From Mycobacterium avium subsp. avium (GTDB lineage: Bacteria > Actinomycetota > Actinomycetes > Mycobacteriales > Mycobacteriaceae): 64,000 bases of DNA. The number at the start of each line of letters is the position of its first letter. Within the stretch, counting starts at the first letter, position 1. The notes under the pieces were generated by a model that did not search any database, was not told the origin of the DNA, and saw only the letters and a list, made by a program, of their open reading frames with translations. The stretch spans positions 868,001-932,000 of the forward strand of contig NZ_CP046507.1 in assembly GCF_009741445.1 (NCBI RefSeq), written 5' to 3'. Position numbers and translations under genes: made by a program. This document shows positions 40,332 through 49,299 of this stretch, in pieces.

Positions 40332-40925
40332 ATGGCCAGAACCCAGCAACAGCGCCGCGAGGAAACCGTCGCGCGGCTGCTGGACGCGTCCATCGCCACC
40401 ATCATCGAGGTCGGCTACGCCCGCGCCTCGGCGGCGGTGATCACCAAGCGGGCCGGGGTGTCGGTGGGTGCGCTGTTCCGGCACTTCGACACCATGGGCG
40501 ACTTCATGGCGGCCACCGCCTCGGAGGTGTTGCGCCGTCAACTGGAGTCCTTCACCAAGCGGGTCGCCGAGATACCCGCCGACCAGCCGGTGCTGGAAGC
40601 GGTGCTAGGCATCCTGCGCGACCTTACCAGCGGCCCAGTCAACGCCGTGATCTACGAACTGACGGTTGCGGCGCGCACCGACGAAAAGCTCAGGGAGACT
40701 TTGCAACACGAGCTCGCGCAGTACGCCGCGAAGATCGACGAGGTGTCTCGCGCGCTGCCCGGCGTCGAGGGTTTCCCGGCCGACACCTTCCCGGTGCTGG
40801 TGGCGCTGATGCGCAACGTGTTCGACGGCGCCGCGGTGGTGGAAGGTGTGCTGCCGCAACCGGAAATCGCGGCGCAGCGGATCCCGGTGTTGACCGCGCT
40901 GCTGAACGCCGCGCTGCCGCAGTGA
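40332..40925 (+). CDS. TetR/AcrR family transcriptional regulator (Rv2912c type)
   Basis: 197 residues. The DNA-binding helix-turn-helix is at residues 28-58 ('YARASAAVITKRAGVSVGAL' then 'FRHFDTMGDFMAATA'). The C-terminal ligand domain is helical with no recognisable ligand motif. The ATG lies 1 bp after the stop of the D-aminoacylase-like gene, so the two form an operon and the regulator probably controls that operon in response to a substrate or product. No clear palindrome was found in the 38406-38524 gap to serve as operator. Confidence 0.92.
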   Translation: MARTQQQRREETVARLLDASIATIIEVGYARASAAVITKRAGVSVGALFRHFDTMGDFMAATASEVLRRQLESFTKRVAEIPADQPVLEAVLGILRDLTSGPVNAVIYELTVAARTDEKLRETLQHELAQYAAKIDEVSRALPGVEGFPADTFPVLVALMRNVFDGAAVVEGVLPQPEIAAQRIPVLTALLNAALPQ

Positions 40926-40930
40926 GTCTG

Positions 40931-40990
40931 GCGAGCAGACGCAAAAGCACGCGACACGCCGGGGAAACGGGCGCTTTTGTGTCTGCTCGC
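40931..40990. terminator. Long bidirectional hairpin between convergent genes
   Basis: GCGAGCAGACGCAAAAGCAC (40931-40950) pairs with GCGCTTTTGTGTCTGCTCGC (40971-40990), 18 of 20 positions complementary, with a 20-base loop. The stem contains AAAAG/CTTTT, so transcription from either side meets a T-run inside the stem. It sits in the gap between the TetR gene and dacB2, which converge, and is suited to stop both transcripts. A similar GAGCAGACGC...GTCTGCTC element is common between mycobacterial genes. Confidence 0.7.
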
Positions 40991-41028
40991 GGGGTGGCGG
41001 CGGTGGCGCGGGGTGGCGAGCGTCGGTG

Positions 41029-41898
41029 TTACAGCGAGCCGATGCTGGCCTGCGGGCTCTGGGCGAATCCCCAGTCGAACAACGTCGCCGCCTGATCCCA
41101 GTACGACGGCCCGCCCTCCTTGATCAGCCCGTACATCATGGCGATCACCAGCCGCCGGCCCCCGCGCGCGGCGGCGCCGACGAAGGTCTTGCGGGCCGCG
41201 TTGGTGAACCCGGTCTTGCCGCCGATCGCGCCGGGGTAGCGCTGCAGCAGCTCGTCCTGGTTGGTGATCGGCTGCAGACCGTTGTCGCCAGGGAACATCG
41301 CCGAGGGCTCGGCGGTGATTTGCGCGAACACCGGGTTGGCCATTGCCGCGCGGAAGATGACGGCCAGGTCGTGCGCCGTCGACGACCCCGACCCGTTGGG
41401 CCCGTCCAGGCCGGACGGCGTCGACGCGTGCGTGTTGGTGGCGCCGAGCGCCGCCGCCTTGGCGTTCATCTTGGCCACCGTCGCCTCCGGCCCGCCCAGC
41501 ATGTGCGCCAGCGTGTTGGCGGCGTCGTTGCCCGACACCAGCAGCAGGGCGTCGAGCAGTTGGCGCGCGGTGTAGCTGCGGCCCGGCTTGATGCCGACGC
41601 AGTTGCATTCGACCTGGGTGTCGGCGGCGTCGGCCACCACGGTGGCGTCCAGGCTCACCTCGTCCAGCACCACCTGGGCCAGCAGCGTCTTGATGGTGCT
41701 GGCCGGCGGATGCGCGACGTTGGGGTCGCGGCCGGCCAGCACCTGACCGCTGTCCAGGTCGGCGATGATCCAGGTCTGCGCCGGGCCGTCGGGAATCGGG
41801 ATCGAGCCGGCCGGCTGGGTGCTGTCCGCCGCGGCGGTGGGGGCACCGCAGGCGCCGACGAGCAGCAGCGCCGCGGCCGCGGTCCAGAGCTTGCGCAT
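41029..41898 (-). CDS. dacB2: D-alanyl-D-alanine carboxypeptidase DacB2 (lipoprotein)
   Basis: 289 residues from ATG 41898. The N terminus MRKLWTAAAALLLVGACGAP has a lipobox (L-V-G-A-C, Cys17), so the protein should be lipid-anchored outside the membrane. Penicillin-binding motifs: SxxK as 'PPASTIKTLLAQ', SxN as 'LLVSGNDAAN', KTG as 'IGGKTGFTNAARKTF'. It is a class S11 low-molecular-mass PBP that trims the terminal D-Ala of peptidoglycan stem peptides. A longer frame to 41925 only adds residues ahead of the signal sequence. Divergent from the SnoaL-like gene. M. tuberculosis Rv2911 occupies the same place. Confidence 0.95.
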   Translation of the reverse strand: MRKLWTAAAALLLVGACGAPTAAADSTQPAGSIPIPDGPAQTWIIADLDSGQVLAGRDPNVAHPPASTIKTLLAQVVLDEVSLDATVVADAADTQVECNCVGIKPGRSYTARQLLDALLLVSGNDAANTLAHMLGGPEATVAKMNAKAAALGATNTHASTPSGLDGPNGSGSSTAHDLAVIFRAAMANPVFAQITAEPSAMFPGDNGLQPITNQDELLQRYPGAIGGKTGFTNAARKTFVGAAARGGRRLVIAMMYGLIKEGGPSYWDQAATLFDWGFAQSPQASIGSL

Positions 41899-41957
41899 GG
41901 CCGCAAAGTCTAACTTCCGGTCCATTTCGGAGGGGATTTTCGTCTACTGTCCGATGC

Positions 41958-42377
41958 ATGTTGAGCCTGGAGGAGATCTCCGACCGCCTGGAGATCCAGC
42001 AGCTGCTGGTGGACTACTCGACCGCGATCGACAACCGGCGATTCGACGACCTGGACGACGTCTTCACGCCGGACGCCTACATCGACTACACGGCGCTGGG
42101 CGGCATCGAGGGTCGGTACCCGGAGGTGAAGAAGTGGCTGGCCGAGGTGCTGCCCAACTTCCCGGTATACGCGCACATGCTGGGCAACTTCTCGGTGCGC
42201 ATCGACGGCGACACCGCCTCGTCGCGGGTGATCTGCTTCAACCCGATGGTGCTGGGCGGCGACACCGATCAAGTGCTGTTCTGCGGGCTCTGGTACGACG
42301 ACGAGTTCGTACGCACGCCCGGGGGCTGGCGGATGACCCGGCGGGTGGAGACGAAGGTGTTCCAGAAGGTGATGTGA
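41958..42377 (+). CDS. SnoaL-like NTF2-fold protein (Rv2910c type)
   Basis: 139 residues with the SnoaL_4 pattern: 'LEIQQLLVDYSTAIDNRRFD' then 'DLDDVFTPDAYIDYTALG', and the C-terminal beta sheet 'LWYDDEFVRTPGGWRMTRRV'. The Tyr/Asp pair of this family is present, so a catalytic dehydratase/isomerase role is possible, but the substrate is unknown. ATG 41958 is preceded by TACTGT and seven bases, a leaderless-type start; a good AGGAG lies after it, inside the coding region, and is probably not used. It ends 132 bp before rpsP. Confidence 0.9.
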   Translation: MLSLEEISDRLEIQQLLVDYSTAIDNRRFDDLDDVFTPDAYIDYTALGGIEGRYPEVKKWLAEVLPNFPVYAHMLGNFSVRIDGDTASSRVICFNPMVLGGDTDQVLFCGLWYDDEFVRTPGGWRMTRRVETKVFQKVM

Positions 42378-42406
42378 CCGCGCGCGATTTCTGATCGCCG
42401 CGGCCG

Positions 42407-42420
42407 TTCTGGCACAATAG
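42407..42420 (+). promoter_or_regulatory. rpsP promoter core, shared with rplS
   Basis: TTCTGGCACAATAG contains a probable extended -10 (CACAAT at 42413-42418). The 11-mer TCTGGCACAAT recurs exactly upstream of rplS at 45681-45691. A weak -35 such as TTCTGA lies about 18 bp upstream. The rpsP start is 92 bp beyond, leaving a leader of about 85 nt with GGAG just before the ATG. Confidence 0.6.
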
Positions 42421-42509
42421 GCGGCTGCACGCGAGGCAAAACCGGATCCGGGCAGCCCGCCCCGATTGCTGAATTGCAGCGTGATCCACACAGGAGAATT
42501 CGCTTAACC

Positions 42510-43022
42510 ATGGCTGTGAAGATCAAGCTCACCCGGCTTGGCAAAATCCGCAATCCCCAGTACCGCATCGCCGTCGCCGACGCCCGCACCCGGCGCGACG
42601 GCCGCTCCATCGAGATCATCGGCCGCTACCACGCCAAGGAAGACCCGAGCCTGATCGAGATCAACTCCGAGCGCGCGCAGTACTGGTTGTCTGTGGGTGC
42701 TCAGCCCACCGAGCCCGTCCTCAAGCTGCTGAAGATCACCGGCGACTGGCAGAAGTTCAAGGGTCTGCCGGGCGCCGAGGGCCGCTTGAAGGTCGCCCCG
42801 CCCAAGCCCAGCAAGCTGGAGCTGTTCAACGCCGCGCTGGCCGAGGCCGAGGGCGGACCGACCACCGAGGCCGCCAAGCCGAAGAAGAAGGCCGCGACGT
42901 CGGGGGCCAAGAAGGCCGCGAAGGCCGCCGAGCCGGAAGCCGCCGCGCCGGAAGCAGCCGAGCCTGAGGCCGCCGCGCCGGCCGAGGGTGGCGAGCAGGC
43001 CGAGTCGAGCACCGAGAGCTGA
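42510..43022 (+). CDS. rpsP: 30S ribosomal protein S16
   Basis: 170 residues. The first ~90 are standard bS16 ('[20 protein letters not shown]', '[13 protein letters not shown]', '[20 protein letters not shown]'). The rest is an actinobacterial extension rich in Ala, Lys and Glu, including '[20 protein letters not shown]' and several EPEAAAP repeats, likely disordered. ATG 42510 follows AGGAGAATTCGCTTAACC. The operon continues with khpA, rimM and trmD, all for ribosome or tRNA maturation. Confidence 0.97.
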   Translation: MAVKIKLTRLGKIRNPQYRIAVADARTRRDGRSIEIIGRYHAKEDPSLIEINSERAQYWLSVGAQPTEPVLKLLKITGDWQKFKGLPGAEGRLKVAPPKPSKLELFNAALAEAEGGPTTEAAKPKKKAATSGAKKAAKAAEPEAAAPEAAEPEAAAPAEGGEQAESSTES

Positions 43023-43030
43023 CCGCGGTC

Positions 43031-43273
43031 ATGAGCACGGTTGTCGTTCACGCTGTTGAGCATCTGGTTCGCGGGATTGTCGACAACCCCGACGACGTCC
43101 GGGTGGACATGGTGACCAGCCGCCGCGGGCGGACCGTGGAAGTCCACGTCCACCCCGACGACCTGGGCAAGGTGATCGGCCGCGGCGGTCGCACCGCGAC
43201 GGCGTTGCGCACGCTGGTCGCCGGCATCGGCGGACGCGGGATCCGCGTCGACGTGGTGGACACCGACCAGTAG
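43031..43273 (+). CDS. khpA: KH-domain RNA-binding protein KhpA
   Basis: 80 residues, a single type II KH domain with the RNA-binding GxxG loop in 'GKVIGRGGRTATALRTLVAG'. KhpA binds diverse RNAs, and in Gram-positives it partners with KhpB/EloR to affect cell elongation and division. Start ATG 43031 is 8 bp after the rpsP stop. The rpsP-khpA-rimM-trmD order equals Rv2909c-Rv2906c. Confidence 0.94.
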   Translation: MSTVVVHAVEHLVRGIVDNPDDVRVDMVTSRRGRTVEVHVHPDDLGKVIGRGGRTATALRTLVAGIGGRGIRVDVVDTDQ

Positions 43274-43282
43274 GGAACTCCC

Positions 43283-43810
43283 TTGGAGTTGACCGTCGGG
43301 CGCGTGGTCAAAGCGCACGGCATCAGCGGTGAGATCGTCGTCGAGATCCGCACCGACGATCCCGCCGCCCGACTCGCACCGGGTAACACGTTGCGCGCCA
43401 AGCCTTCCCGTGGCGGCCCGGAACGCAGCTGCGTCATCGAGAGCGCGCGTGAGCACGGCGGGCGGCTGCTGGTGCGGCTGGCCGGCGTCACCGACCGGGA
43501 CGCCGCCGACGCGCTGCGCGGCACCCTGTTCGTCGTCGACTCCGCCGAGTTGCCCGACATCGACGAGCCTGACACCTACTACGACCATCAACTCGAGGGC
43601 CTGCAGGTGCGCACCACCGGCGGCCGGCGGGTCGGTGCGGTCGCCGAGGTGCTGCACACCGCCGCCGGCGAGCTGCTGGCGGTGCGTGACGACGCGGACG
43701 GTGCGCCGCGAGAAGTGTTGGTGCCGTTCGTCAGCGCGATCGTCACCGCGGTGTCGCTGGAAGACGGGCTCATCGAGATCGATCCGCCCGACGGCCTGCT
43801 GGACCTGTAG
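43283..43810 (+). CDS. rimM: 16S rRNA processing protein RimM
   Basis: 175 residues. N-terminal RimM domain with '[20 protein letters not shown]'; C-terminal PRC-barrel with '[20 protein letters not shown]' and '[15 protein letters not shown]'. RimM binds S19 and helps assemble the 30S head. The start is a TTG at 43283 (MELTVGRVV), with AGGGAAC upstream; no ATG/GTG is available before the conserved motif. It follows khpA by 9 bp and trmD starts 6 bp later. Confidence 0.95.
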   Translation: MELTVGRVVKAHGISGEIVVEIRTDDPAARLAPGNTLRAKPSRGGPERSCVIESAREHGGRLLVRLAGVTDRDAADALRGTLFVVDSAELPDIDEPDTYYDHQLEGLQVRTTGGRRVGAVAEVLHTAAGELLAVRDDADGAPREVLVPFVSAIVTAVSLEDGLIEIDPPDGLLDL

Positions 43811-43816
43811 GCCGGC

Positions 43817-44536
43817 ATGAGAATCGACGTCGTCACCATCTTTCCGGCCTACCTGGACCCGCTGCGGCAGTCGTTGCCGGGCAAGGCGATTCAGTCCGGC
43901 CTGGTCGATCTGCGGGTGCACGACCTGCGGCGCTGGACGCACGACGTGCACCGCTCGGTCGACGACGCCCCCTATGGCGGCGGCCCGGGCATGGTGATGA
44001 AGGCGCCGGTGTGGGGTGAGGCGCTCGACGAAATCTCCTCCGCGGAAACACTTTTGGTGGTTCCCACGCCGGCCGGCGTGCTGTTCGACCAGGCCACCGC
44101 CGCCCGCTGGAGCGCCGAGCGGCATCTGGTGTTCGCATGCGGCCGCTACGAGGGCATCGACCAGCGGGTGGTCGAGGACGCCGCCCGGCGGATGCGGGTC
44201 GAAGAGGTCTCCATCGGCGACTACGTGTTGCCGGGCGGGGAGTCGGCGGCGGTGGTGATGATCGAGGCCGTGTTGCGGCTGCTCGACGGGGTGCTCGGCA
44301 ATCCCGCGTCGCGCCACGATGATTCGCACTCGCCGGCGCTGGACCGGCGGCTGGAGGGGCCCAGCTACACCCGGCCGCCGAGCTGGCGCGGGCTGGACGT
44401 GCCGGAGGTGTTGCTCTCCGGTGACCATGCCCGGATCGCGGCGTGGCGCCGGGAGGTCTCGCTGCAGCGCACCCGCGAGCGCCGACCGGACCTGCTAGCC
44501 GATCCGGTTGGGCCGCAAGACGATCCGGGCCTTTAG
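43817..44536 (+). CDS. trmD: tRNA (guanine-N1)-methyltransferase TrmD
   Basis: 239 residues of a SPOUT-class knotted methyltransferase. Signatures: '[20 protein letters not shown]', '[20 protein letters not shown]', the SAM knot '[12 protein letters not shown]' and '[20 protein letters not shown]', then '[20 protein letters not shown]'. It makes m1G37 next to the anticodon, preventing +1 frameshifting. The gene ends overlapping the lppW stop by 4 bp on the opposite strand. Confidence 0.97.
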   Translation: MRIDVVTIFPAYLDPLRQSLPGKAIQSGLVDLRVHDLRRWTHDVHRSVDDAPYGGGPGMVMKAPVWGEALDEISSAETLLVVPTPAGVLFDQATAARWSAERHLVFACGRYEGIDQRVVEDAARRMRVEEVSIGDYVLPGGESAAVVMIEAVLRLLDGVLGNPASRHDDSHSPALDRRLEGPSYTRPPSWRGLDVPEVLLSGDHARIAAWRREVSLQRTRERRPDLLADPVGPQDDPGL

Positions 44537-45501
44537 AGCCCGTGCGGCGGGGCCTCGATGCGGCCGTCGGGAAAGATCGTCTTGACCGCCCGGGTGATGG
44601 TCTCCCGGGCGGTCGCGTCGTCGGCGGGCTGCAGCGACTGGACCACCATGATGTAGCGGCGGTCGGCGCCGATCACGCCGGTGGACAGGTGCATCCAGTC
44701 GGCGCCGATGCAGCACATCCAGCCCTGCTTGACCGCGACGGGCTCGGCGTACAGGCCGTCGGGGATGCCGAATCGCTGCGGATAACCGTCCACGCCGTTG
44801 GGGGTCGACTGGGCCAGGTCGCTGACGATGATCCTGGCCTGGTCGGCCGGCAGGCCGCCCGACCCGTCCAGCAGCATGTCGTAGTAGCGGATCAGGTCGG
44901 TCACCGAGCTCATGGTGTTCCACCAGCGGCCGTCGCCGGGCGGGGTGGTGGACGTCAGGCCGTAGCGGCTCGCCACCTCGGAGATGATGGCCGCGCCGCC
45001 GCCCTGGCCCCAGAACCGCTCGGCGGCGCCGTCGTCGGAGGACTGCAGCATGATGTCCAGCGCCTGGCGGTCGTCGGCGCTCAGCGCGGCCTTGCCCTCG
45101 GCCTGGTGCAGCAGCAGATCGTCGGCGATGAAGAGCTTGGCCACCGACGCGGTGCCCACGATCTGGCCGTTGCCGTTGGACACCAGCTGGTGGGTGCCGC
45201 GGTCGAGGATGGCCACCGACAGCGCGGCGCCGCTGGCCGCGGCCTGGTCGGCGGCCTGCTGGATGCGGGGCGGCAGCTGGGCGAACCCGGCGTTCGGCAG
45301 CGCCTGCGGCGGCTGCGGCGGGGTGGCGGCCTCGAGCATCAGGGCGGCCGACTGCGGGGGCGGCGGCTGGGTGAGCACCCGCACCGGCGCGGCGACGGGC
45401 AGGTGGTACACCTTGGCCTGGACCAGCGCCTCGGAACCGGCGGCGATCAGCAACGTCACCGCCGCGGTGGCGGTGAACAGCGTCAGCGGCCGTACCCGCA
45501 T
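44533..45501 (-). CDS. lppW: LppW-like beta-lactamase-fold protein, apparently not lipidated
   Basis: 322 residues from ATG 45501, which has AAGGAGACGA upstream. It starts [20 protein letters not shown] then [11 protein letters not shown], a signal-anchor whose would-be lipobox reads A-A-G-Ser23, lacking the cysteine for lipid attachment. The body has class-A beta-lactamase-like motifs: SxxK in '[17 protein letters not shown]', an S-D-D turn in '[14 protein letters not shown]', and '[14 protein letters not shown]' in the place of KTG. Penicillin-recognising enzymes and carboxypeptidases share the fold; activity is unproved. It interrupts the trmD-rplS block in reverse orientation, as in M. 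tuberculosis (Rv2905). Confidence 0.9.
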   Translation of the reverse strand: MRVRPLTLFTATAAVTLLIAAGSEALVQAKVYHLPVAAPVRVLTQPPPPQSAALMLEAATPPQPPQALPNAGFAQLPPRIQQAADQAAASGAALSVAILDRGTHQLVSNGNGQIVGTASVAKLFIADDLLLHQAEGKAALSADDRQALDIMLQSSDDGAAERFWGQGGGAAIISEVASRYGLTSTTPPGDGRWWNTMSSVTDLIRYYDMLLDGSGGLPADQARIIVSDLAQSTPNGVDGYPQRFGIPDGLYAEPVAVKQGWMCCIGADWMHLSTGVIGADRRYIMVVQSLQPADDATARETITRAVKTIFPDGRIEAPPHGL

Positions 45502-45680
45502 TCGTCTCCTTGCGCGCGACTCGACACAGTGCCTACGGCGGCCCGCTCGCGGCACTCGCACCGGCCATCACGCCGTGGTGCGGGTAGCGCGTTCTGACCC
45601 CAGTCATATGTACCATTCACCAGCGAGTTCGGCTCGTTGTGAACCGCCGACGCGCTGTGATTTCCGCGCCAGGGACCCCG

Positions 45681-45693
45681 TCTGGCACAATTG
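45681..45693 (+). promoter_or_regulatory. rplS promoter core; rplS leader region
   Basis: TCTGGCACAATTG repeats the rpsP promoter core, with CACAAT as -10. It lies in the 344-bp gap between lppW and rplS (45502-45845), leaving a leader of roughly 145 nt before rplS. That leader is GC-rich and contains ACACCCGCGTGTGGGT and GCCGGCCGCGACC stretches that could fold and serve for autoregulation by L19, but no known riboswitch is recognised. Nothing else in the gap looks like a gene. Confidence 0.6.
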
Positions 45694-45845
45694 ACCAGTT
45701 GTCTCCAGCGGTTGCAGGCCGGCTGGGCCACTTCCCGCCTGCTGCGAGATGCGCCAGAAAGCCCGAAACCATCGGCCGGGCGACCGCCTCACACCCGCGT
45801 GTGGGTGGCTGCCGCCGGCCGCGACCTCAAGGAAGTGTCTCTCAC

Positions 45846-46187
45846 ATGAACCGGCTGGACTTCGTCGATCAGGCGTCGCTGCGCGACGACATCCCGGTTT
45901 TCGGCCCGGGCGACACCGTCAACGTGCACGTCAAGGTCATCGAGGGCGCCAAGGAGCGGATCCAGGTGTTCAAGGGCGTGGTGATCCGCCGCCAGGGCGG
46001 CGGCGTGCGCGAGACCTTCACCGTGCGCAAGGAAAGCTACGGCGTCGGCGTCGAGCGGACCTTCCCGGTGCACTCGCCCAACATCGACCACATCCAGGTG
46101 GTGACCCGCGGAGACGTGCGCCGCGCCAAGCTGTACTACCTGCGTGAACTGCGCGGCAAGAAGGCCAAGATCAAGGAGAAGCGCTGA
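45846..46187 (+). CDS. rplS: 50S ribosomal protein L19
   Basis: 113 residues, standard bL19: '[20 protein letters not shown]', '[20 protein letters not shown]', '[20 protein letters not shown]' and the basic tail '[12 protein letters not shown]'. L19 lies at the 30S-50S interface. ATG 45846 is the start. lepB follows 57 bp later, probably from its own promoter. Confidence 0.98.
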   Translation: MNRLDFVDQASLRDDIPVFGPGDTVNVHVKVIEGAKERIQVFKGVVIRRQGGGVRETFTVRKESYGVGVERTFPVHSPNIDHIQVVTRGDVRRAKLYYLRELRGKKAKIKEKR

Positions 46188-46244
46188 GCGGCCCGACCGC
46201 TCGCCGCTTGCCGGGCCGTAACGTGCGCTGGCTACGCTGATCTC

Positions 46245-47144
46245 GTGACCGACACCGCGGATTCCTCTAACCCCCAGTCCCACGCTGGCGACGCAGATCC
46301 GAAGGTCTCCACCCGCAACCCGGATACCCGCCCCGACGACGACGCTGGCGCGCCCGCACCGGTTCCCGAACCGGGGACCAAGCCCGACGCAGCCGCTCCC
46401 ACCGAGGGCTCCAAGCGTTCGACGCTGCGCGAATTCGCCATCCTGGCGGTGATCGCCGTGCTGCTCTACTACGTCATGCTGACCTTCGTGGCGCGGCCGT
46501 ACCTGATTCCGTCGGAGTCCATGGAGCCCACGCTGCACGGCTGCACCGGCTGTGTGGGCGACCGGATCATGGTCGACAAGGTCAGCTACGGCTTCGGCGC
46601 CCCGCGCCCCGGCGACGTCATCGTCTTCAAGGGCCCGCCGTCGTGGAACCTCGGCTACAAGTCGATCCGGTCCAACAACACCGCGCTGCGCTGGGCGCAG
46701 AACGCGCTGTCCTTCGTCGGCTTCGTCCCACCGGACGAGAACGACCTGGTCAAAAGGGTGATCGCGGTCGGGGGGCAGACCGTGCAGTGCCGGGCCGAGA
46801 CGGGGCTGACGGTCAACGGCAAGCCGCTGCGCGAGCCCTACCTGGATCGCAACACCATGGCCGCCGACCCGTCGGTGTACCCGTGCCTGGGCAGTGAGTT
46901 CGGCCCGGTCACCGTGCCGGCCGGGCGGCTGTGGGTGATGGGCGACAACCGGACCCACTCCGCGGATTCACGCGCGCACTGCACCAGCGTGCCGGCCGAG
47001 GCGCTCAAGGGCGTGTTGTGCACCGGGGATCCGGCGTCGGGAACCGTGCCGGTGTCCAACGTGATCGGCAAGGCCAGGTTCATCGTGTGGCCGCCGTCCC
47101 GCTGGGGCGGGGTGGGATCGGTGAACCCGCAACAGGGGCAGTAA
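46245..47144 (+). CDS. lepB: Signal peptidase I
   Basis: 299 residues. A cytosolic, Pro/Asp-rich N terminus (1-60) is followed by one membrane helix ('[20 protein letters not shown]') and an outer catalytic domain: Ser in '[12 protein letters not shown]', Lys in '[15 protein letters not shown]', and the C-terminal box '[18 protein letters not shown]'. It cleaves signal peptides of exported preproteins. Four cysteines outside ('HGCTGCVGD', 'VQCRAE', 'VYPCLG') may form disulfides made by the DsbA/VKOR pair. GTG 46245 has TACGCT six bases upstream, a leaderless-type promoter. Confidence 0.97.
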   Translation: MTDTADSSNPQSHAGDADPKVSTRNPDTRPDDDAGAPAPVPEPGTKPDAAAPTEGSKRSTLREFAILAVIAVLLYYVMLTFVARPYLIPSESMEPTLHGCTGCVGDRIMVDKVSYGFGAPRPGDVIVFKGPPSWNLGYKSIRSNNTALRWAQNALSFVGFVPPDENDLVKRVIAVGGQTVQCRAETGLTVNGKPLREPYLDRNTMAADPSVYPCLGSEFGPVTVPAGRLWVMGDNRTHSADSRAHCTSVPAEALKGVLCTGDPASGTVPVSNVIGKARFIVWPPSRWGGVGSVNPQQGQ

Positions 47145-47146
47145 CC

Positions 47147-47866
47147 ATGGCCACGACGTGGCCGCCCCGGACGGTGATTCGTAAATCGTCGGGTCTGCGC
47201 ACCCTGGAGTCGGCGCTGTACCGCAGCGGGCTGGGGCCGGTGGCCGGCGTCGACGAGGTGGGCCGCGGCGCCTGCGCCGGACCGCTGGTGGTGGCGGCCT
47301 GCGTGCTCGGCCCGGCGAAGCTGGAAAGCCTTGCTGCCCTTGATGATTCGAAAAAGCTGACGGAGAGCGTGCGGGAGCGGCTGTTCCCGGTGATCCGCCG
47401 CTATGCGCTGGCCTACCACGTGGTGTTCATTCCGCCGGCGGAGGTGGACCGCCGCGGCGTGCACGTCGCCAACATCGAGGGGATGCGCCGTGCCGTGGCC
47501 GGGCTGTCGCTGCGGCCCGGCTACGTGCTCAGCGACGGCTTCCGGGTGCCCGGGTTGGCGGTGCCGTCGCTGCCGGTGATCGGGGGCGACGCCGTCGCGG
47601 CGTGCATCGCGGCCGCCAGCGTGCTGGCCAAGGTCAGCCGGGACCGGTTGATGGTGGCGATGGACGCCGAGCACCCCGGCTACGGCTTCGCCGACCACAA
47701 GGGCTACAGCACGCCGGCGCACAGCGCGGCGCTGGCCCGGCTGGGCCCGTGCCCGCAGCATCGTCATTCGTTCATCAACGTGCGGCGGGTGGCCAACGGC
47801 TCGGGCGGCCGGGTGGTGGCCGACTGCAAACCGGACCTACCGCTGCAGCGCGACGAGGGCCGGTGA
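47147..47866 (+). CDS. rnhB: Ribonuclease HII
   Basis: 239 residues. The catalytic acidic residues are visible: Asp-Glu in '[20 protein letters not shown]', Asp in '[20 protein letters not shown]', and Asp in '[20 protein letters not shown]'. '[19 protein letters not shown]' is the family C-terminal motif. It removes ribonucleotides misincorporated in DNA and RNA of hybrids. ATG 47147 lies 2 bp after the lepB stop. The last 25 residues are a nonconserved extension. Confidence 0.97.
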   Translation: MATTWPPRTVIRKSSGLRTLESALYRSGLGPVAGVDEVGRGACAGPLVVAACVLGPAKLESLAALDDSKKLTESVRERLFPVIRRYALAYHVVFIPPAEVDRRGVHVANIEGMRRAVAGLSLRPGYVLSDGFRVPGLAVPSLPVIGGDAVAACIAAASVLAKVSRDRLMVAMDAEHPGYGFADHKGYSTPAHSAALARLGPCPQHRHSFINVRRVANGSGGRVVADCKPDLPLQRDEGR

Positions 47867-47928
47867 GGAAAGATGGGATGGCGAGGGCAGTGTCTCCGAA
47901 GAAGGACGTCTGAGCAGATGAGTGGCAG

Positions 47929-48234
47929 ATGAGCGCAGAAGATCTCGAAAAGTATGAAACCGAGATGGAGCTCTCGCTGTACCGCGAATACAAGGACATC
48001 GTCGGACAGTTCAGCTACGTCGTGGAAACCGAACGGCGCTTCTACCTGGCCAACAGCGTGGAGATGACACCGCGCAACGCCGACGGCGAGGTCTACTTCG
48101 AGCTGCGGCTCTCCGACGCCTGGGTGTGGGACATGTACCGGCCGGCGCGGTTCGTCAAGCAGGTGCGGGTGGTCACCTTCAAGGACGTCAACATCGAAGA
48201 GGTCGAAAAGCCCGAGCTGCGGCTGCCCGAATAG
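47929..48234 (+). CDS. DUF2469 protein (Rv2901c type)
   Basis: 101 residues, very strongly conserved in Actinobacteria but of unknown function. It begins 'MSAEDLEKYETEMELSLYRE', continues 'YKDIVGQFSYVVETERRFYL' and ends 'VVTFKDVNIEEVEKPELRLP'. It has no membrane segment and no known motif. It is always close to rnhB and lepB. ATG 47929 is preceded by several in-frame-neutral ATGs; the chosen one gives the conserved acidic N terminus. Confidence 0.9.
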   Translation: MSAEDLEKYETEMELSLYREYKDIVGQFSYVVETERRFYLANSVEMTPRNADGEVYFELRLSDAWVWDMYRPARFVKQVRVVTFKDVNIEEVEKPELRLPE

Positions 48235-48240
48235 CCCGGC

Positions 48241-49011
48241 CTAGGTGTTGGGCGGCAGCTGGTTCTCGATCTCGGGTGGCAGCTGACCGCGGTTGTCGAT
48301 CACGGCGCGCGCCACCTCGGCCAGCTTGATGTTGAGCGCCTGGGAGTGGCGGCGCAGCAGGTCGAACGCCTCGTCCTCGGTCATCTCGTGCAACAGCATC
48401 AACATGCCGACCGCCTTGCCGATCTCGCGGTTGGACAGCAGCCCGCGGCGCAGGCTCGCGGCGTCCTCGCCCTTGGCGACGGCGTTGATGGCGACGCTGG
48501 CGAAGGCGGCCAGCACCGCCGCCCGGCCGGCCGACTCGGCGTCGAACATGTTGGGGGTGTCGCTGAACAGGTTGAGCGCCGCGCCCTTGCGCTTGTCGAC
48601 CAGCAGCCGAAAGCCCATCGCACCGCGCACCGGGGTCTCGGCGACCAGCACGGAGGCCAGCTTGGGCCACAGCGACGGCGTGGTCAGGTCGGGGTCGATC
48701 TGCGGCGTCTCCTCCTCGATCGCGTCGATGCAGGGGCCGTCGCCGGCCCGGCGTTCCAGCTCGTCGATGTGCCGGGCCAGCTGGTCGCTGGCGCCGACGG
48801 TGACGTAGCGGTCGTTCTCGCGCACCAACAGGCTGGCGTGGTCGCAGCCGCGCACCGTCAGGGTGGCGGCGATGCAGATGGCGGCATACATCTCGTTGGC
48901 GTCCGAGCCCTGGTAGATGATCTCGGCCAGCGCCGCGAAAACCGTCGCGGGGTCGGCTTTCTCCCCGCCCGCCGCGGATGCCACCGCGCCGGCTTCCGAT
49001 TGTTCCGCCAT
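48241..49011 (-). CDS. GAF-ANTAR domain RNA-binding regulator
   Basis: 256 residues from ATG 49011. An N-terminal GAF sensor (about 15-155) includes 'CDHASLLVRENDRYVTVGAS' and 'GDGPCIDAIEEETPQIDPDL'. The C-terminal ANTAR domain (about 175-240) reads 'LRRGLLSNREIGKAVGMLML' then 'DEAFDLLRRHSQALNIKLAE'. ANTAR domains bind paired RNA hairpins and prevent transcription termination; GAF domains sense small molecules or redox state. Which transcript it controls is not evident here. The 288 bp upstream to the next gene (49012-49299) is GC-rich with imperfect hairpins, for example around 49158-49180, and shows no gene. In M. tuberculosis fdhF lies near here instead. Confidence 0.9.
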   Translation of the reverse strand: MAEQSEAGAVASAAGGEKADPATVFAALAEIIYQGSDANEMYAAICIAATLTVRGCDHASLLVRENDRYVTVGASDQLARHIDELERRAGDGPCIDAIEEETPQIDPDLTTPSLWPKLASVLVAETPVRGAMGFRLLVDKRKGAALNLFSDTPNMFDAESAGRAAVLAAFASVAINAVAKGEDAASLRRGLLSNREIGKAVGMLMLLHEMTEDEAFDLLRRHSQALNIKLAEVARAVIDNRGQLPPEIENQLPPNT

Positions 49012-49299
49012 GCTGCTGCCTCGTTTCCTGCGGTGCCGGCGGGATGACCCGCTCCCCAACGCCGTAAATTATCTCCTCGCCGACACCAGCCTTACATGCC
49101 GTTTGGCCGGGTTGCCGACGGCATCCGCCGTCACCGCCGGTCGTCGACGAGGTGCGATGCCCGCCCGTGGGCGGCGGGCGCGATCGCGCGCGGGTTGGAA
49201 TGATGGTTCTACCACGCGCCGAGCGGGCGTGCGCGACGCCGGCCTCGCACGGTTTCGGCCGGCCGCCGGGGGGAAGGACGTCTGAATGGGGGTGACCGA

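Noticed and set aside
45502..45845. Known riboswitch in the rplS leader
   Set aside because: No conserved riboswitch core recognised; only GC-rich foldable sequence.
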